A DNA stretch of 64,000 nucleotides from an uncultured Schlesneria sp. (GTDB taxonomy: Bacteria; Planctomycetota; Planctomycetia; Planctomycetales; Planctomycetaceae): assembly GCA_903904835.1 (NCBI GenBank), contig CAIVEI010000128.1, forward strand, positions 180,857-244,856, read 5' to 3'. Shown in pieces: positions 26,123 to 33,925 of this stretch. Made by a program: the position numbers and the translations under genes. The notes below the pieces were generated by a model. The model was not told the origin of the DNA, ran no database searches, and saw nothing but the letters and a program-made list of their open reading frames with translations. The stretch's first letter is position 1, and the number at the start of each line of letters is the position of its first letter.

Positions 26123-26154
26123 CAGTCCCGTATTTCTTGGAATTAGACTTTATC

Positions 26155-27591
26155 ATGACTATTCCGACATCAATTGCTAGGCGTTCGTTCCTGCAGACGG
26201 CTGGCGTCAGTCTCGGTTCAATTGCTTTGACATCCCTGTTAAAGCAGGACGGTTTTTCGGCGGAAGCGAAGCACGATGCCACCGTGCCGAAGTGGACCGG
26301 CGTGTTGAATCCGACTCACTTTGCTCCCAAGGCCAAGCGAGTGATCTGGCTGTACATGGCGGGCGGGATGACTCACATCGACACGTTCGATAACAAGCCG
26401 AAGCTGGCCGAGCTTCACGGACAGGCGATGCCCGAATCGATTACAAAGGGGCAACAGATCGCGCAGCTTCAAGGTCAGAAACTGAACTGTTTCGCACCGC
26501 AGCACGCGTTCAAACAGTTTGGTGCTTCAGGCCAGTCAATGGCCGAGATCTGGCCTCATCTAGGCGAGAAGTGTGCCGACGAGATGTGTATCGTGCGATC
26601 TCTTTACACAGAAGCGATCAACCACGACCCGGCTCATACGTTCATGAATACCGGTTCGATGAACGCCGGTCGTCCGGCGATGGGTTCGTGGCTGCTGTAC
26701 GGGCTGGGGACAGAGTCTGAAAGCCTGCCTGGTTTTGTCGTGATGGTTTCCACAGGAAAATTCGGACAAAAGCAGCCGATTGCCGCACGCCAATGGCATT
26801 CCGGCTTTTTGCCAGGTCAGTTTCAAGGAGTCGAGTTTCGAGGGACCGGCGACCCCGTTCTTTACGTGGGTAATCCCAAAGGTGTAAACAGCAAACGTCA
26901 ACGAGACATCGTCGATTCGGTTCAGGCCCTGAACGGTTTAGCGAACCAGACGTTCGACGATCCTGAAATCGCCACTCGGGTCAGCCAGTACGAACTCGCC
27001 TTTCGCATGCAGTCGAGCGTTCCGGAACTGATGGATGTGCGGAACGAACCGCAACATATTTTTGATCTGTACGGAACCAAAGGTGGCGATGGCTCATTCG
27101 CCTCGAACTGCCTGCTGGCGCGACGTCTGGCCGAACGAGGAACCCGGTTTATCCAGCTTTACCATCGTGACTGGGACCATCACGGCGCGGTCAAAGAGCA
27201 CTCGGCAGGAACGGCCAAAGAAGTCGATCAAGGGATCGCGGCTCTGATTGTCGATCTCAAGCAGCGCGACATGTTGAAGGACACATTGATCGTGTTCGGA
27301 TCGGAATTTGGACGAACGCCCATGGCCCAGGGAAATGGCCGCGACCATCATCTGGCCGGGTTCACGATGTGGTTCGCAGGAGGGGGCTTCAAGCCAGGTT
27401 TCAGTTACGGGGCGACTGACGAATTCGGATATCACTCGGTCGAAAACCGAGTCTCCGTCCACGACGTGCATGCCACCCTGCTCCATCAACTGGGCATCGA
27501 CCACAACAAATTCAGCTACAAATTTCAGGGCCTCGATTCCCGCCTGACAGGCGTCGAACCATGCCGCGTCGTCCACGAACTTCTGACATAA
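26155..27591 (+). CDS. DUF1501 family protein, Tat-exported
   Basis: A 478-aa protein with a twin-arginine signal (ARRSFLQTAGVSLGSIAL, residues 8-25). The DUF1501 fold is shown by RVIWLYMAGGMTHIDTFDNKPKL, AINHDPAHTFMNTGSM, RFIQLYHRDWDHHGAV, VFGSEFGRTPMAQGNGRDHH and FSYGATDEFGYHSVEN. Asp/His residues in these motifs resemble the metal ligands of sulfatases and alkaline phosphatases. It is the longer of two DUF1501 proteins here and belongs to the larger DUF1549/1553 partner upstream, although an inserted repeat element separates them. The ATG at 26155 gives the proper Tat signal; the frame extends upstream into the repeat by chance. Confidence 0.93.
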   Translation: MTIPTSIARRSFLQTAGVSLGSIALTSLLKQDGFSAEAKHDATVPKWTGVLNPTHFAPKAKRVIWLYMAGGMTHIDTFDNKPKLAELHGQAMPESITKGQQIAQLQGQKLNCFAPQHAFKQFGASGQSMAEIWPHLGEKCADEMCIVRSLYTEAINHDPAHTFMNTGSMNAGRPAMGSWLLYGLGTESESLPGFVVMVSTGKFGQKQPIAARQWHSGFLPGQFQGVEFRGTGDPVLYVGNPKGVNSKRQRDIVDSVQALNGLANQTFDDPEIATRVSQYELAFRMQSSVPELMDVRNEPQHIFDLYGTKGGDGSFASNCLLARRLAERGTRFIQLYHRDWDHHGAVKEHSAGTAKEVDQGIAALIVDLKQRDMLKDTLIVFGSEFGRTPMAQGNGRDHHLAGFTMWFAGGGFKPGFSYGATDEFGYHSVENRVSVHDVHATLLHQLGIDHNKFSYKFQGLDSRLTGVEPCRVVHELLT

Positions 27592-27703
27592 AAAAGGTTG
27601 CTCGCTACGTTGTCGGCATTTGAATTGGTCACAGTCATGGAAACCGTCATGAACAATTTCAAAAGCCTATTCGCTTAAATTCAAAGGCGAATCAGGATTT
27701 TTC

Positions 27704-27850
27704 ACAGAAGGAAACGAAGGTAAGAAAGGAATACAGGGAAATGCCAAATTCAGAAAGTTTGCGCTTCAAGATGGCAGCAGCGGCGCGTGTTGGGATTTGT
27801 CATTTTATTCAAATTCCTCTCTTCCCTTGGTTTTCTTCGTTTCCTTCTGT
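27704..27850. repeat. 147-bp palindrome-ended repeat, copy 1
   Basis: Ends are exact 16-bp inverted repeats: ACAGAAGGAAACGAAG and CTTCGTTTCCTTCTGT. The internal sequence is identical to copy 2 (28414-28560) except for one base beside the left end (G versus A). Both copies have the same orientation and flank the GxxExxY gene. No open frame inside. The rest of the 27592-27920 gap has nothing else recognisable. Confidence 0.93.
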
Positions 27851-27920
27851 AAAAAATCTTTTCTTAAGATAAATATGAACCATAGGTAGCAGAACGCGGG
27901 GTTATTGGAAGATATACGTC

Positions 27921-28325
27921 TCAGTCTTGATTAGCACCGGGCAGGATCATTCTTTGAATCCCGTCGACGAGTTTCATTTCATGGAAATTCATCAGCAGTC
28001 CTACGGGTACGTTAAGCAATTTCATGTAACTCAACAGTTGCGCCTTGTGGACGGGGATTAATTCCTGAACCGCTTTGATTTCCACCAGCAGTGCGCCCTC
28101 AATGAGAAGATCGAACTTCAATTCTTCCTTGAAACAGAGGCCTTTGTATTCGATCTGGACATGTTCCTGGGTAAGAACCGGGATTCCACGTAATTGAAAT
28201 TCGCGCGCGAGGCATTTTTCGTAAATGCTCTCCAACAAGCCCGGCCCGAGAAAACGATGAACCTCGATCGCGGCGCCGATTGCTATCCGGCTCAGTTCAT
28301 CAGCGCGCTCAAACTTCGGATGCAT
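27921..28325 (-). CDS. GxxExxY family protein
   Basis: A 134-aa protein with the family motif in AIEVHRFLGPGLLESIYEKC (GLLESIY, residues 30-36) and a predicted PD-(D/E)xK nuclease-like core: Glu in the first helix, then KFDLLIEGALLVEIKAV with the Asp and the ExK. It ends in HEMKLVDGIQRMIL, the usual family tail. GxxExxY proteins are common in planctomycetes and other environmental bacteria; their biochemical role is unproven. The gene is bracketed by two direct copies of a 147-bp repeat, so gene and repeats may have moved as a unit. It appears intact. Confidence 0.9.
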   Translation of the reverse strand: MHPKFERADELSRIAIGAAIEVHRFLGPGLLESIYEKCLAREFQLRGIPVLTQEHVQIEYKGLCFKEELKFDLLIEGALLVEIKAVQELIPVHKAQLLSYMKLLNVPVGLLMNFHEMKLVDGIQRMILPGANQD

Positions 28326-28413
28326 GCGTGCCTCTCATCCCTTCAAGGGATTAAAGAAACAAGGGATTAAGAAATAGGCGAATTTATAGTAAATACAAAT
28401 AAAGAGTTTTTTA

Positions 28414-28560
28414 ACAGAAGGAAACGAAGATAAGAAAGGAATACAGGGAAATGCCAAATTCAGAAAGTTTGCGCTTCAAGATGGCAGCAGCGGCGCGTGT
28501 TGGGATTTGTCATTTTATTCAAATTCCTCTCTTCCCTTGGTTTTCTTCGTTTCCTTCTGT
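28414..28560. repeat. 147-bp palindrome-ended repeat, copy 2
   Basis: Same orientation as copy 1, 710 bp away, with the same exact 16-bp inverted ends and a single base difference. It is immediately followed by the end of the sialidase-like gene on the minus strand, for which it may also act as a terminator. Confidence 0.93.
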
Positions 28561-28593
28561 AAAAAATTCCGTCTTTTTCCTTCCGTCCTAAGG

Positions 28594-29694
28594 TCAGTTT
28601 GATGACTTTTGTTTTGATGAATCAAGGTCCGATTCGTCGAGGACAAAATGATTGACGACGGAACGGCGTTGTGACGTGAAGACGCCTTGAATTCGGCCGT
28701 CGGTGGTCTGGATGATGAAGGGATAAGCCGCTTCATCGGCGGGGTTGTTGAAGATGTCTCGCGCCTTCGGCCAGGTTTTGCCGTTATCTGTGGAAACCCG
28801 CATTGTCAGCGGGTTTCGTTCCCCCTGATTATTATTGTTGTAGATCAAAACCAGATGGCCATTTTTCAGGCGGATCAGGTCAACGGCTGCGTTGGGATTT
28901 GGAAATTCGGTGTCGACACCCGGTGACCAGGTTCGTCCGCCATCGTTGGATTCCGTTTTCACGATAAAGCCGTCGAGCATCGGGCCGTAGCCGCCTCCTC
29001 GGCGACAGTAGGCGATCAGATGATTTTCATCGAGTTGCACCACTGAAGGTTGGATGTTTCCGATCCGTGAATGGACCTTGTTGGTAAAGCTCCATTCCTT
29101 CGTCTTCTTGTTAAAGCGAGCAAACAACGACGAACTTTCGGGGCCGACTGATTCCTTGTCGTTGCCCGTTTCGTGATAGATCGGCAGCAGGAAATCGCCG
29201 TTTGTCAGTTGAATCGGCTGTGATCGAACCATCATCCCTTTTTCGAATGACAGCATTTCCGAATCGGTCCAGGTATTGGCGTTATCGAGCGAGTACTTAT
29301 ACTTGATGACCGAATCCGACCAGGTCTCGCCGTAGCGGACGACGTAGAACAACCAGGTGGCTCCCCCCGGTTCCTGCCAGATGACTCCGTTACCATCCGC
29401 TCGGTCGGGCGTATCGGCGATCCGCTTTGGTTGCGTCCAGGCGGAAGAACCTTTAGCCAGTCGCGACCCATAGACGGCGGTGTCCCCCTGGTACTCCCCT
29501 TCTCCGCCGTAATAGGCAATGTAAAGATCGCCATTCGCGAGTTCTTCGATACTCGCCGGATGTTTGTACTTCCCGCCCGGGGTCTCAGGACCGAAGACTC
29601 GTTTGATTTCGAGTTCTGCCATTGCGGCGTTCGAAACTAAGATCATCCACGTAGCGGTGAGCAGCCAAGGGTTTATTCGATGAAAGTGATTCAT
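28594..29694 (-). CDS. Sialidase-like (BNR/Asp-box) secreted protein
   Basis: A 366-aa exported protein with a signal peptide (about residues 1-26, ending NAAMA) and a six-bladed beta-propeller pattern of exo-sialidase-like proteins. Asp-box motifs S-x-D-x-G-x-T-W are visible: SNDGGRTWSPG, STDNGKTWPKA and the degenerate SLDNANTWTDS. The sequence also has YCRRGGGYGP and RSQPIQLTNGDFLLPIYHE, the latter close to the catalytic-site region of GH33-like propellers. It probably acts on sialic acid or, more loosely, on glycans outside the cell; many planctomycete members are not proven sialidases. Confidence 0.83.
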   Translation of the reverse strand: MNHFHRINPWLLTATWMILVSNAAMAELEIKRVFGPETPGGKYKHPASIEELANGDLYIAYYGGEGEYQGDTAVYGSRLAKGSSAWTQPKRIADTPDRADGNGVIWQEPGGATWLFYVVRYGETWSDSVIKYKYSLDNANTWTDSEMLSFEKGMMVRSQPIQLTNGDFLLPIYHETGNDKESVGPESSSLFARFNKKTKEWSFTNKVHSRIGNIQPSVVQLDENHLIAYCRRGGGYGPMLDGFIVKTESNDGGRTWSPGVDTEFPNPNAAVDLIRLKNGHLVLIYNNNNQGERNPLTMRVSTDNGKTWPKARDIFNNPADEAAYPFIIQTTDGRIQGVFTSQRRSVVNHFVLDESDLDSSKQKSSN

Positions 29695-29819
29695 GATTCT
29701 TCACCAGTTGGAGTAACGTTGGTTAAGTTGCTCTTGTACGCTGAAGGAGTTCTTTTTCAAAGTCCTGCCATGTATGCTGGAATCAGAAAATCAACTTTTC
29801 ACAAGAGGGTTCTGCGATC

Positions 29820-30068
29820 ATGTCCTCCCGATTGAAAACGACATCTGCACAAGCTCGTGACGTTTACGAGTCTCGATTGCGTAAAGACCTCGAACGGGAT
29901 TGCTGGGGAATGTATGTCTCAATCGAGCCAGAATCAGGCGAGCATTTTATTGGCATCACTTTTGATGACGCTGTCAATGCGGCACTCGACAAATATCCGG
30001 ATCGGGTGACCCATACAATTCGGATCGGTCATGTGGCTGCGGTCCATTTGGGGGTTTTGACACAGTGA
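29820..30068 (+). CDS. 82-aa hypothetical protein upstream of a broken protease gene
   Basis: A small soluble protein. The second half, HFIGITFDDAVNAALDKYPDRVTHTIRIGHVAAVHLG, resembles short proteins that in planctomycetes and cyanobacteria are encoded directly before a retropepsin-like clan AA aspartic protease. The first half is Arg/Glu-rich. AGAGGG precedes the ATG. Its stop overlaps a GTG that begins a truncated protease-like frame, consistent with an original two-gene unit. Possibly part of a toxin-antitoxin-like or regulatory pair; this is inference. Confidence 0.6.
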   Translation: MSSRLKTTSAQARDVYESRLRKDLERDCWGMYVSIEPESGEHFIGITFDDAVNAALDKYPDRVTHTIRIGHVAAVHLGVLTQ

Positions 30069-30169
30069 ACGGGTTCGTCGACGGACGATTACGAGCATTG
30101 ATCGAAGTATTTATCTCGCCGACGAAGACCGGAAGCGCAGAAGGTATGGCAGTTTGGATCTATCTTTAA
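30065..30169 (+). pseudogene. Truncated clan AA aspartic protease remnant
   Basis: Starting from GTG 30065, which overlaps the stop of the 82-aa gene, the frame reads 34 residues: VNGFVDGRLRALIEVFISPT then KTGSAEGMAVWIYL and a stop. The NGxVDxxxRALIxV start and the VWI that normally precedes the catalytic DTG/DTA motif match the N-terminus of retropepsin-like proteases, but the frame ends exactly before the catalytic Asp. The rest of the gene is absent; the oxidoreductase gene follows 16 bp later. Confidence 0.45.
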
Positions 30170-30185
30170 AAGGAACGTTCAATTC

Positions 30186-31478
30186 ATGTCAAAACATCAA
30201 ACAACTCGTCGACAGTTTCTCGGTTCGGTGGGAACGACAATCGCCGCCGGTTCTTTTGTCGCGCCGCTTTTTTCTCCCATTCGTGCGATGGGACAAACAG
30301 GTCCTAACGATCAGATCAGGGTTGGGGCGATTGGTGTTGGTGGTCGTGCTTCGCTCTTGTTACAGCAACTCCCTGAGTCCGCGACAATTGTTGCCCTGTG
30401 CGATTGCAATTTGCCCCGGGCAGAGGCGTTTAAGGCTAAGGCCAAACAAGCGTGGCCTGTTTATCAGGACTACCGCAAGTTGCTGGATCGAAAAGATATC
30501 GATGCCGTGATCGTGGCGACGGGGGAATTCCAGCGGGTTCTGCCCTGTATTCAGGCGTGTGAGGCGGGCAAAGACGTCTATGCGGAAAAACCGTTGACGC
30601 TGTATGTTCGCGAAGGTCGGGCACTCGTGAACGCCGTTCGGAAGCACGATCGAGTGCTTCAGGTTGGTTCGCAGCAGCGATCGATGGCGATGAACCGTGT
30701 CGCCTGTGAATTGGTGCGAAGTGGTGGGCTTGGCAAAATCCTGAAGGTGCAGGCGATCAATTATGGCGGAGCCGAAGCCTCTCCGGCCACCCCGCTTCCC
30801 GAAGCACCAGTTCCGGAAGGGCTCGACTGGAACATGTGGTTGAATCAGGCGGCATCGCGTCCGTTCAGTCCTGATTGGATGGGGTGGATGCGCTGGCGAG
30901 ATTTTGCCGGTGGCGAAATGACGAACTGGGGTGCTCATGGCGTCGATCAGATTCAATGGGCGCTCGGCACGGACGATACGGGACCTGTTGAGATGAAGCC
31001 GTTGACCAGCGGTCCGAACGGGCAGGTTTCCATGCGGTATGCCAACGGAGTCGAAGTCAACTTCGTGATTGAACCCGGCAAGGGGCCGATGGGTGGGGCG
31101 ATCTTCATTGGTGAAAAAGGGAAGCTGGAAATCAATCGCAACAAGTTCTCGTCGAATCCCCCGGAAATTGCTGAGGAACTCAAGAAGAAGATCGACGTCG
31201 ACGAAGAGGAGCGAAAGTGGAGCGACAGTCTGGCGCTATGGCAGGCTCGCTGGCACATGCAGGACTGGCTCGATTGTATCCGTTCACGCAAACGACCGGT
31301 TGCCGATGTGGAAATCGGACATCGATCGGTCAGCGTTTGTCACCTGGCCAATATCACTCGCGCCGCAGGTCGCCCGCTGCGCTGGGACCCTGTTCGCGAA
31401 CTATTCGTGGGGGATGAAGCGGCCAACCAGTATCTCGACCGTCCACGTCGAGCAGGATTTGAACTGCCAACGGGTTGA
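30186..31478 (+). CDS. Gfo/Idh/MocA family oxidoreductase, Tat-exported
   Basis: A 430-aa protein with a twin-arginine signal (TTRRQFLGSVGTTIAAGSF), followed by a Rossmann NAD(P)-binding domain: IRVGAIGVGGRASLLLQQL near residues 47-65 and the family motif AEKPLTLYV near 135. The C-terminal alpha/beta domain has WNMWLNQAASRPFSPDWMGWMRWRDFAGGEMTNWGAHGVD, typical of the exported planctomycete subgroup. These enzymes oxidise or reduce sugars or inositols; the substrate is unknown. AAGGAA precedes the ATG. No clear operon partner. Confidence 0.92.
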   Translation: MSKHQTTRRQFLGSVGTTIAAGSFVAPLFSPIRAMGQTGPNDQIRVGAIGVGGRASLLLQQLPESATIVALCDCNLPRAEAFKAKAKQAWPVYQDYRKLLDRKDIDAVIVATGEFQRVLPCIQACEAGKDVYAEKPLTLYVREGRALVNAVRKHDRVLQVGSQQRSMAMNRVACELVRSGGLGKILKVQAINYGGAEASPATPLPEAPVPEGLDWNMWLNQAASRPFSPDWMGWMRWRDFAGGEMTNWGAHGVDQIQWALGTDDTGPVEMKPLTSGPNGQVSMRYANGVEVNFVIEPGKGPMGGAIFIGEKGKLEINRNKFSSNPPEIAEELKKKIDVDEEERKWSDSLALWQARWHMQDWLDCIRSRKRPVADVEIGHRSVSVCHLANITRAAGRPLRWDPVRELFVGDEAANQYLDRPRRAGFELPTG

Positions 31479-31528
31479 GAGTTGCTCGGGCTAAAGCCCA
31501 AGCTACGAAGAGGATCGCGGCGATGCTG

Positions 31529-32182
31529 CTACCAGGCCATTACAGGAAGATTTGCATCATCGACTTCCACAACAGGTTCCTGCCAGTCGACGACGGAACA
31601 GGGTTTTACAGGCAGTCCTGCCAGTCGCAGGAAGTTCGACAGTAATGGTCGTCCTGCGACGGTCAGCACCGATTCGGGATGGAATTGGACTCCGTACAAT
31701 GGCCGCGTCCGATGTTGTAATGCCATCGGAATGCCGTCCTCGGTCCTTGCGGTGATCATCAGTTCGGGTGACAGGGTTGGCTCATCGACGATCAGTGAGT
31801 GATACCTTCCGACTTTCAGGGGTGACGGAAGGGCTTTGAATAACCCGGTGCCGGAATGTTCGACGAGCGATGTTCTGCCGTGAACGGGTTCGGGGGCACG
31901 AACGATGTCACCTCCGAATGCGGCCGCGATGGCCTGATGACCGAGGCAGACTCCCAGGATGGGGATTGAGTCGCTTAGTTCGCGAATCAGTTCAATCGAA
32001 ATCCCGGCTTCATTTGGCGTGCAGGGCCCAGGCGAAATCACGATCGCTTTTGGTTTGAGAAGTTTTACGGTGGCGACATTCATCGCGTCGTTTCGAACGA
32101 CCTTGGTCTCGCAACCCAGCTCAACCAGGTAACGAGCGAGGTTGTAAACGAAGCTGTCGTAGTTATCGATCAGTAGTAACAT
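31529..32182 (-). CDS. pabA: Aminodeoxychorismate synthase glutamine amidotransferase (PabA)
   Basis: A 217-aa class I glutamine amidotransferase. Motifs: MLLLIDNYDSFVYNLARYL at the start, ISPGPCTPNEAG, the nucleophile loop GVCLGHQAIAAAFGG, and GVQFHPESV with the catalytic His and Glu. It supplies ammonia to PabB for 4-amino-4-deoxychorismate, a folate precursor; in many bacteria the same subunit also serves anthranilate synthase. The ATG at 32182 overlaps the end of pabB by 20 bases, so the two are translationally linked. An upstream in-frame TTG adds four residues and is less likely. Confidence 0.9.
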   Translation of the reverse strand: MLLLIDNYDSFVYNLARYLVELGCETKVVRNDAMNVATVKLLKPKAIVISPGPCTPNEAGISIELIRELSDSIPILGVCLGHQAIAAAFGGDIVRAPEPVHGRTSLVEHSGTGLFKALPSPLKVGRYHSLIVDEPTLSPELMITARTEDGIPMALQHRTRPLYGVQFHPESVLTVAGRPLLSNFLRLAGLPVKPCSVVDWQEPVVEVDDANLPVMAW

Positions 32183-33722
32183 AAGTTTGGTCAAGTGCCG
32201 TCAGCATCCCTGCCGCTTTCGTCAGTGTTTCTTCGTATTCAGATTCGGGATCGGATTGGGCGACAATTCCCCCGCCGACGTTACATTGTAGCCAGCCGTA
32301 ACGCTGAACATAGGTGCGAATCAGCAAATTGCTGTCGGTTTGTCCGTCCGCTCCGACGTAGAACAGGCTGCCGCAATAGGGGCCGCGGACAGTTGGTTCC
32401 AGTTCGGCGATGATTTGCATCGCTCGAACCTTGGGAGCGCCGCTGATCGATCCGCCGGGAAATGTCGCTCGAAACAAGTCCCAGATGGTAGAGTCTGGTT
32501 TCAACTGGCCACGTACTTCAGAAACAAGATGCTGGACAGTTTCATACGTCTCAACGGCACACAATTGAGGAACCCGGACGGTTCCCGGTTGGCAGACTCG
32601 TGAGAGATCGTTTCGTAACAGATCGACGATCATCACATTTTCTGCCTGGTCCTTTTCGCTTTGACGCAGTTCATCGCGAGTGAACAGGTCGGCTTCGGGT
32701 CCTTGCTTTCGTCGTCGAGTCCCTTTGATGGGGCGGGTTTCGACTTCTCCGTCAGTCACGCAAAGGAACCGTTCTGGCGAAGCGCTGACGATGGCCCAGT
32801 CATCCCAGATCATCAACCCCGCAAACGGTGCGGGGTTCACCGAACGAAGTCGCTCATACAATTCGATGCTGCTGCATGGTGCCGGGGTGAGAAGCCGCTG
32901 TGAAAGGTTCGCCTGAAAGACGTCACCAGCATTGATGTATTCAATGACTCGTTCCACGGTACGAACATAGTTTTCGCGAGAAAACGTGCTAGTGACGTGG
33001 GGAAACCCATGCAATGGAAATTGCCTGGGGAAATTCAGACGTTCGGGCGCTGAAGGGAGGTTGATTTTTGAAGTATCCTTGGCATCAGCCCCAAGGAGGG
33101 CTGGCCAATCTAATTGCGGTTTCTGTTCGGCAGTGGATTGAATGCGTCCTGTCTGAGTGCCCGCGTTTAAACAGGATTTCACTTTGCGCAATCGTTTCGC
33201 TGCCCGCACTTTTCGGAGATCGAGATCGGGTTCTGGCCAGCCTTGTGAGACCAGCCAGACTCGTCCGGCAAAGTGGTCCCAGGCGATGACCCAGTCGTAC
33301 AGGCCAATGGCCATCACGGGGAGCTGGAATTCATTGTGTATTGCAGACGGAATTCGTTCCCATGACTGACCAAGTTCATAGCTAAGTAACCCGGCGATCC
33401 CCCCCTGAAACGGGGGAAGGCCTGGTACGTGATCAACTCGACATCGTTCCCATTCTTTCCGAGCATTTGCGAAGGGATCGTATCCAAATAACGGACTGTT
33501 CATTTGCCATTTGGCAACCGGATCGGCAGTCAAAAAGGAGTAACGGCCAACGGGGTTCCTCGTGAGAGCGCTTTCAAACACCAGAAGATTGGGCCAGTTT
33601 GAAAACGCTTTGACAGCCGTCATCACTTCGAGTGAAGTCGGAAGTTCTTCGACGAGCGGCAACGTTGATCCGTGTCTGACAGTTTTGGAGTTCTCTTGAG
33701 TGGGCTTTTCAGAGTTTGTCAT
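32163..33722 (-). CDS. pabB: Aminodeoxychorismate synthase component I (PabB)
   Basis: A 519-aa chorismate-binding enzyme. The N-terminal part (GGIAGLLSYELGQSWERIP) and the C-terminal catalytic domain (NAGDVFQANLSQRL, FPGGSISGAPKVRAM, GSLFYVGADGQTDSNLLIRT) are typical. The motif PIKGT, instead of the PIAGT of anthranilate synthase TrpE, supports PabB. It converts chorismate plus ammonia from PabA to aminodeoxychorismate for folate synthesis. pabB is upstream of pabA and overlaps it. No pabC lyase is seen nearby. Confidence 0.91.
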   Translation of the reverse strand: MTNSEKPTQENSKTVRHGSTLPLVEELPTSLEVMTAVKAFSNWPNLLVFESALTRNPVGRYSFLTADPVAKWQMNSPLFGYDPFANARKEWERCRVDHVPGLPPFQGGIAGLLSYELGQSWERIPSAIHNEFQLPVMAIGLYDWVIAWDHFAGRVWLVSQGWPEPDLDLRKVRAAKRLRKVKSCLNAGTQTGRIQSTAEQKPQLDWPALLGADAKDTSKINLPSAPERLNFPRQFPLHGFPHVTSTFSRENYVRTVERVIEYINAGDVFQANLSQRLLTPAPCSSIELYERLRSVNPAPFAGLMIWDDWAIVSASPERFLCVTDGEVETRPIKGTRRRKQGPEADLFTRDELRQSEKDQAENVMIVDLLRNDLSRVCQPGTVRVPQLCAVETYETVQHLVSEVRGQLKPDSTIWDLFRATFPGGSISGAPKVRAMQIIAELEPTVRGPYCGSLFYVGADGQTDSNLLIRTYVQRYGWLQCNVGGGIVAQSDPESEYEETLTKAAGMLTALDQTYVTTDR

Positions 33723-33870
33723 CGTGAAGACTCATCCCACCCGGCGACGCCAAGAGGTTTTTTCAATGCGATATCGTAATCAACCAATCGACGGGGGCTT
33801 TATTAAACGATTGCGATAAAATCAGGACAAACGGACTTGTGTAGCGACAAGAATTTTCGTGGGAAGGCTC

Positions 33871-33900
33871 GAAAACCACCCCCTGAAGGGGGTGGTTTTC
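33871..33900. terminator. 13-bp perfect inverted repeat, bidirectional hairpin
   Basis: GAAAACCACCCCC (33871-33883) and GGGGGTGGTTTTC (33888-33900) form a perfect stem with a TGAA loop. It lies just after the stop of the FAD oxidoreductase gene (minus strand) and upstream of pabB, so it most likely terminates the MarR-oxidoreductase transcript. The U-tract is inside the stem end. Confidence 0.75.
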
Positions 33901-33925
33901 GGGCATCCGATTTAATGAAAGCAAC

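Larger units (their letters stand above)
25810..26154. other. Repeat-bearing intergenic region
   Basis: This gap inside the second DUF1549/1553-DUF1501 pair holds three non-coding elements: a short array of CACGAAG direct repeats (about 25870-25896), a GC hairpin (25918-25937) and a 129-bp inverted-repeat element (25994-26122). No gene. Confidence 0.7.

Noticed and set aside
26107..26154. N-terminal extension of the second DUF1501 protein
   Set aside because: It would be encoded by the end of the inverted-repeat element and would place residues before the Tat signal.
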